Shown piece after piece: positions 51,368-54,393 of a stretch of 54,393 nt of DNA. The first letter of the stretch is position 1, and each line of letters starts with the position of its first letter. Below the pieces are notes generated by a model, which was not told where the DNA came from, ran no database searches, and saw only the letters and a program-made list of their open reading frames with translations. The DNA is from JBBRYW01 sp038253945 (lineage in GTDB: Bacteria; Actinomycetota; Thermoleophilia; Gaiellales; Gaiellaceae). Where the stretch lies: assembly GCA_038253945.1 (NCBI GenBank), contig JBBSGR010000016.1:1-54393 (forward strand), written 5' to 3'. A program made the position numbers and the translations under genes.

Positions 51368-52120
51368 TTACAACTCGTACCGCAGCCCGTCTCGGCCGAC
51401 CTCGGAGGCGGCGAATCGCCCGCGCGCAAAGCGGAGCAGCTCCGCGTCGTCGCGCTGCCGCGGGTTGATATGGATCAGGCAGAGCTGCTCGACGCCGGCG
51501 GCCGCCGCAATCCGTCCCGCCTCGCCGGCGGCGCTGTGTCCCTCGTCATCCGTGCGATCGGCGGCGACGAACGCCTCGTGGAGGAGCAGCGGCGCGCCGG
51601 CAGCAAAGGCCGCGTTCCCCTCGTCGTAAGCCGTGTCCGTGCAGTAGACGAGGCAGCCGTCGACCGAGAGGGCGAGCGTCGGGTTTGGATGGCGGCTCTG
51701 CACCCGCCCGTGCAAACGAAAGCGGCCGACGGAGACTTCCGCGGCGGCGAGCTCGTGCACCTCGGCGACGTGCTGCTCGAGGTCTGATGCCCGCGGCAAC
51801 AGAAACGGCGGGCCGAGCAGCCGCTCGAGCAGCTCGACCGAGGGCGCTCCGCCGAGCAATGCTCCTGGCGCCCAGACGTGCGGTCGCACCGGCAGCGCCG
51901 GCAAGAAGAGAAGCCCCATCACGTGGTCGAGGTGGAAGTGCGTCAGCGCAATGTCAACCCGTTGCACCCCGTCCAGGAGGGACGCGTCGGTGACGAGCCG
52001 TCGGAGCCCGGTCCCTGCGTCGATCAGCAGTACGTCGTCGGCCCGGCGAACGTAGAGGCAACAGGTCTCCCGCTCCCCGGTGGGGACGAACCCGCCGCTG
52101 CCCAGCAGCCGCACCTCCAT
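51368..52120 (-). CDS. Metallo-beta-lactamase-fold hydrolase
   Basis: 250 residues from ATG (MEVRLLGSGGF). Metal motif LTHFHLDHVMG (HxHxDH), later Asp in VYCTDTAYDEG and His in LCLIHINPRQ. LLGSGGFVPTG and the TDTAY segment are like the RNase Z / phosphodiesterase branch, but no tRNA-processing exosite is seen. It hydrolyses a phosphoester or thioester; substrate unknown. One base separates it from the GST-like gene and one from the EamA gene. Confidence 0.85.
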   Translation of the reverse strand: MEVRLLGSGGFVPTGERETCCLYVRRADDVLLIDAGTGLRRLVTDASLLDGVQRVDIALTHFHLDHVMGLLFLPALPVRPHVWAPGALLGGAPSVELLERLLGPPFLLPRASDLEQHVAEVHELAAAEVSVGRFRLHGRVQSRHPNPTLALSVDGCLVYCTDTAYDEGNAAFAAGAPLLLHEAFVAADRTDDEGHSAAGEAGRIAAAAGVEQLCLIHINPRQRDDAELLRFARGRFAASEVGRDGLRYEL

Positions 52121-52121
52121 C

Positions 52122-52736
52122 TCAGGCCCGCGGTCGCGCGTCGACCCGGCGGATCCAGGCCTCGAGCCGCCGGCCATCGCTTCCGAGGGCGAGAAACTCG
52201 CGTAGGACTGCGTGGAACGGCTCGTCGTCGGCCTCGTCGCGGTCCAGCGCGTACTTCAGGAACGGAAAAGCCGCGCAGTCGGCGGCCGAGAACACGCCGA
52301 AGAGGTAGTCCCTCCCGTCGAGCAGGCGCTCGAAGAGATCGAGCGTGGCGGCCAGCTCGCGACCGAGCACCGCGACCCGGTCCTCGTCTCCGTCGTGCTT
52401 CGTCCGCTCGGCCTCGATCTCGTTCGGCGGCCGCTTCCAGACCCGGTTGAACCAGTCGAGGAAGACGTCGAGCTCCGCCCGCCGCGCCGGGTCACCGAGA
52501 AAGAGCGGCGGCGCCGGAAAGCGCTCCTCGAGGAAGCGGAGGATCGCCGTCGAGTCGGCGAGGACGTGCGCGCCGTCGACCAGCACCGGAACGAGATCCT
52601 GGCCGCTCAGCTCGCGGACCGCCCGCCGATCGGCGGGATCGACGTCGACCCATTCCACTTCGACGCGCTTGTGGCCGAGCGCGAGGGCCACCCGCTCGAC
52701 GTTGGTCGAGTAGGGAATCCGGAAGACCCGGATCAC
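52122..52736 (-). CDS. Glutathione S-transferase-like protein
   Basis: 204 residues from GTG. The N-terminal thioredoxin-like domain has RIPYSTNVERVALAL and the cis-Pro in DLVPVLVDG followed by ADSTAILRFLEE (the Glu/Ser glutathione contact). A helical C-terminal domain ends with FSAADCAAFPFLKYAL. The usual catalytic Cys or Ser at the N-terminal motif is a serine-threonine pair here. Actinobacteria often lack glutathione, so the thiol partner is unclear. The GTG shares a base with the ALDH stop. Confidence 0.83.
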   Translation of the reverse strand: MIRVFRIPYSTNVERVALALGHKRVEVEWVDVDPADRRAVRELSGQDLVPVLVDGAHVLADSTAILRFLEERFPAPPLFLGDPARRAELDVFLDWFNRVWKRPPNEIEAERTKHDGDEDRVAVLGRELAATLDLFERLLDGRDYLFGVFSAADCAAFPFLKYALDRDEADDEPFHAVLREFLALGSDGRRLEAWIRRVDARPRA

Positions 52737-54235
52737 TAGTCGGCCGTGTCGATCTGGGCTTTTTGCAGCCTTCCGGAGTAGTCGACGTAGATCGACTTCC
52801 ACTCCGTGAAGACGTCGAGCGCAGCCTGCCCGGCTTCCCGGTGGCCGTTTCCCGTGTCCTTCGTCCCGCCGAAGGGTAGGTGCACTTCGGCCCCGATCGT
52901 TCCGGCGTTGACGTACGTGATGCCCGTGTCGAGATCCCGCATGGCGCGAAAGGCGCCGTTGACGTCGCGGGTGAAGATCGACGACGAAAGCCCGTACTTG
53001 ACGCCGTTCGCGGCTCGGATTGCCTCCTCGAAGCTCGAGACCGGAATGAGCGCGGTCGTCGGCCCGAAAATCTCCTCCTGGGCAACCCGCATGCCTGGCT
53101 CGACATCCGCGAAGATCGTCGGCCGGTAGAAGAAGCCCTTGTCGAGACCCTCGCCTGTCGCGATCTCCCCGCCCGTCAAGAGGCGCGCACCCTCGTCCTG
53201 CCCGATCCCCGTGTAGGCGTGCACCTTGTCGAGAGCGGAGCGGTTGATCAGCGGCCCGACGTCGGTGTCCTCCTCCCAGCCAGGGCCGAGGCGAAGGCGC
53301 TCCGCCGCCGCGACCAGCTTGCCTTGCAGCTCGTCGTAAACCCGTCGATGCACGATCACGCGGCTCGCCGCAGTGCAGCGCTGCCCCGAGGTGCCGAAGG
53401 CGGACCAGATGATTCCCTCGACCGCGAGCTCGAGATCCGCGTCGTCCATCACGATGATCGCGTTCTTACCGCCGAGCTCCAGGTGGACGTGCTTGAGATG
53501 ATCCGCTGCCCGCCGCATGACTCGGACGCCCGTTTCCCGCGAGCCCGTAAGGGTGATGACGGGCACATCCGGATGGCGGACGAGCGCGTCCCCGACCACT
53601 CCCCCACCCCCGTGCACGATGTTCAGGACGCCCTTCGGCAGACCTGCCTCGTCGAGCAGCTCCACGAAGCGCTGGCCGAGCAGCGGCGTCTCGGTTGCGG
53701 GCTTGAAGACGACGGTGTTTCCGCAGACGAGCGCGGGAGCGATCTTCCAGGACGGAATTGCGATCGGGAAGTTCCAGGGCGTGATCACGCCGACGACCCC
53801 GATCGGCATGCGCACGCTCATGTTGAACTTGTCGCGTAGCTCGGACGGCGTGGTCTGCCCGAACATGCGCCGCCCTTCGCCGGCCATGTAGAACGTCATG
53901 TCGACTGCTTCCTGGACGTCGCCGCCCGCCTCGGCGAGGACCTTCCCCATCTCGTGCGACATCAGCTCTGTCAGCTCCTGCTTGTGCTCGGTCAAGAGCT
54001 GAGCGAAGCGGAAGAGAATCTCGCCGCGCCGGGGCGCCGGCACGAGCCGCCAATCCTCGTAGGCGACTGCGGCGGCCTCTACTGCGCGGTCGACGTCCTC
54101 GGCGCCCGAGCGGGGGAATGTGCCGAGCGTGTCGCCTGTCGCCGGGCTCGTGCTGTCGAACGTCTCCCCGCCGGCGGCGTCGACCCACTCGCCGCCGATG
54201 TAGTTCCCGAACGACTTCGCACCGAGGAGCGCCAC
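52736..54235 (-). CDS. NAD(P)-dependent aldehyde dehydrogenase
   Basis: 499 residues from GTG (ALLGAKSFGNYIGGEWV); an ATG at 54268 would add 11. ALDH motifs are the cofactor site TPWNFPIAIPSWK, catalytic Glu in LELGGKNAI and catalytic Cys in SGQRCTAAS, then EEIFGPTTALI. It oxidises an aldehyde to the acid. The sequence resembles the ALDH7/piperideine-carboxylate and gamma-aminobutyraldehyde-type groups; exact substrate is open. First gene of the minus ALDH-GST-MBL-EamA set. The remaining 158 bp to the window edge hold only its upstream region. Confidence 0.92.
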   Translation of the reverse strand: MALLGAKSFGNYIGGEWVDAAGGETFDSTSPATGDTLGTFPRSGAEDVDRAVEAAAVAYEDWRLVPAPRRGEILFRFAQLLTEHKQELTELMSHEMGKVLAEAGGDVQEAVDMTFYMAGEGRRMFGQTTPSELRDKFNMSVRMPIGVVGVITPWNFPIAIPSWKIAPALVCGNTVVFKPATETPLLGQRFVELLDEAGLPKGVLNIVHGGGGVVGDALVRHPDVPVITLTGSRETGVRVMRRAADHLKHVHLELGGKNAIIVMDDADLELAVEGIIWSAFGTSGQRCTAASRVIVHRRVYDELQGKLVAAAERLRLGPGWEEDTDVGPLINRSALDKVHAYTGIGQDEGARLLTGGEIATGEGLDKGFFYRPTIFADVEPGMRVAQEEIFGPTTALIPVSSFEEAIRAANGVKYGLSSSIFTRDVNGAFRAMRDLDTGITYVNAGTIGAEVHLPFGGTKDTGNGHREAGQAALDVFTEWKSIYVDYSGRLQKAQIDTAD

Positions 54236-54393
54236 AGCGGCGATTCTAGTGTGGCCCCCCTCTCGCATCGCGTTGGGGTAACGGCCGGTCGGGTGCGTAG
54301 GCTCCAGTCCGCGATGGAGGTCGGACGGGATGCCGAGGACGAGCGCGGCGAAGGCGACGTGCCCGCGGCCTGAGCACACGGGCTCGCGGGTGC

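Overview
The window is about 54 kb of dense, GC-rich DNA with many 1-4 base stop/start overlaps (ATGA, GTGA, TTGA), frequent GTG starts, ECF sigma/RskA-type regulation, PASTA-bearing PBP1A and an Rpf-like protein. This points to an actinobacterium, most likely a deep-branching soil or water lineage of the Thermoleophilia (Gaiellales/Solirubrobacterales) type. That placement is inference: only the 5' third of a 16S rRNA gene is present and no search could be run.

Layout. 1-2.0 kb: 5' part of 16S rRNA (minus) with its leader and an upstream tyrS whose class I signature motifs are degenerate. 2.1-8.6 kb: a minus-strand operon (DUF4331 protein, TPR protein, two NicO nickel/cobalt transporters) facing a divergent ECF sigma factor/anti-sigma pair, with a palindrome between them. 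8.8-17 kb: PBP1A, alkyladenine glycosylase, MFS exporter, RemA-like protein, alpha/beta hydrolase, DegT aminotransferase, IlvE and a YbaK deacylase. 17-28.9 kb: a secreted protein built from ~33-residue Cys-pair repeats, a methyltransferase, serine synthesis (class V aminotransferase plus SerA), a zinc-ribbon/cyclase/ATPase/TPR giant, a secreted Gln/Asn-rich protein with curlin-like repeats, an Rpf-like protein and two tandem paralogous genes behind a perfect palindrome. 29-33.3 kb: gatCAB, a cold shock gene and folD. 33.3-39.8 kb: a di-iron protein with an HMG-CoA reductase homologue and a Nudix protein, a Tat-type TolB/RTX protein, a secreted metalloprotease and a sarcosine-oxidase-like flavoprotein.

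39.9-48.7 kb, between tRNA-Cys and tRNA-Gly, looks like an accessory region: an MFS gene, then gene remnants, a VapBC-type toxin/antitoxin pair, a small conserved protein, and a three-gene minus cassette (adenine methyltransferase, BsuBI/PstI-type endonuclease, GHKL ATPase) of visibly lower GC. Beyond tRNA-Gly the core resumes with a frameshifted gene, RNase H, a NIF3-like domain protein, an EamA transporter, an MBL hydrolase, a GST-like protein and an aldehyde dehydrogenase.

The best candidates for under-described systems are the sigma-linked DUF4331/TPR/NicO module, the curlin-like secreted protein, the Cys-pair repeat protein, the di-iron/HMGR-like/Nudix trio, and the restriction-modification cassette carrying a GHKL ATPase.
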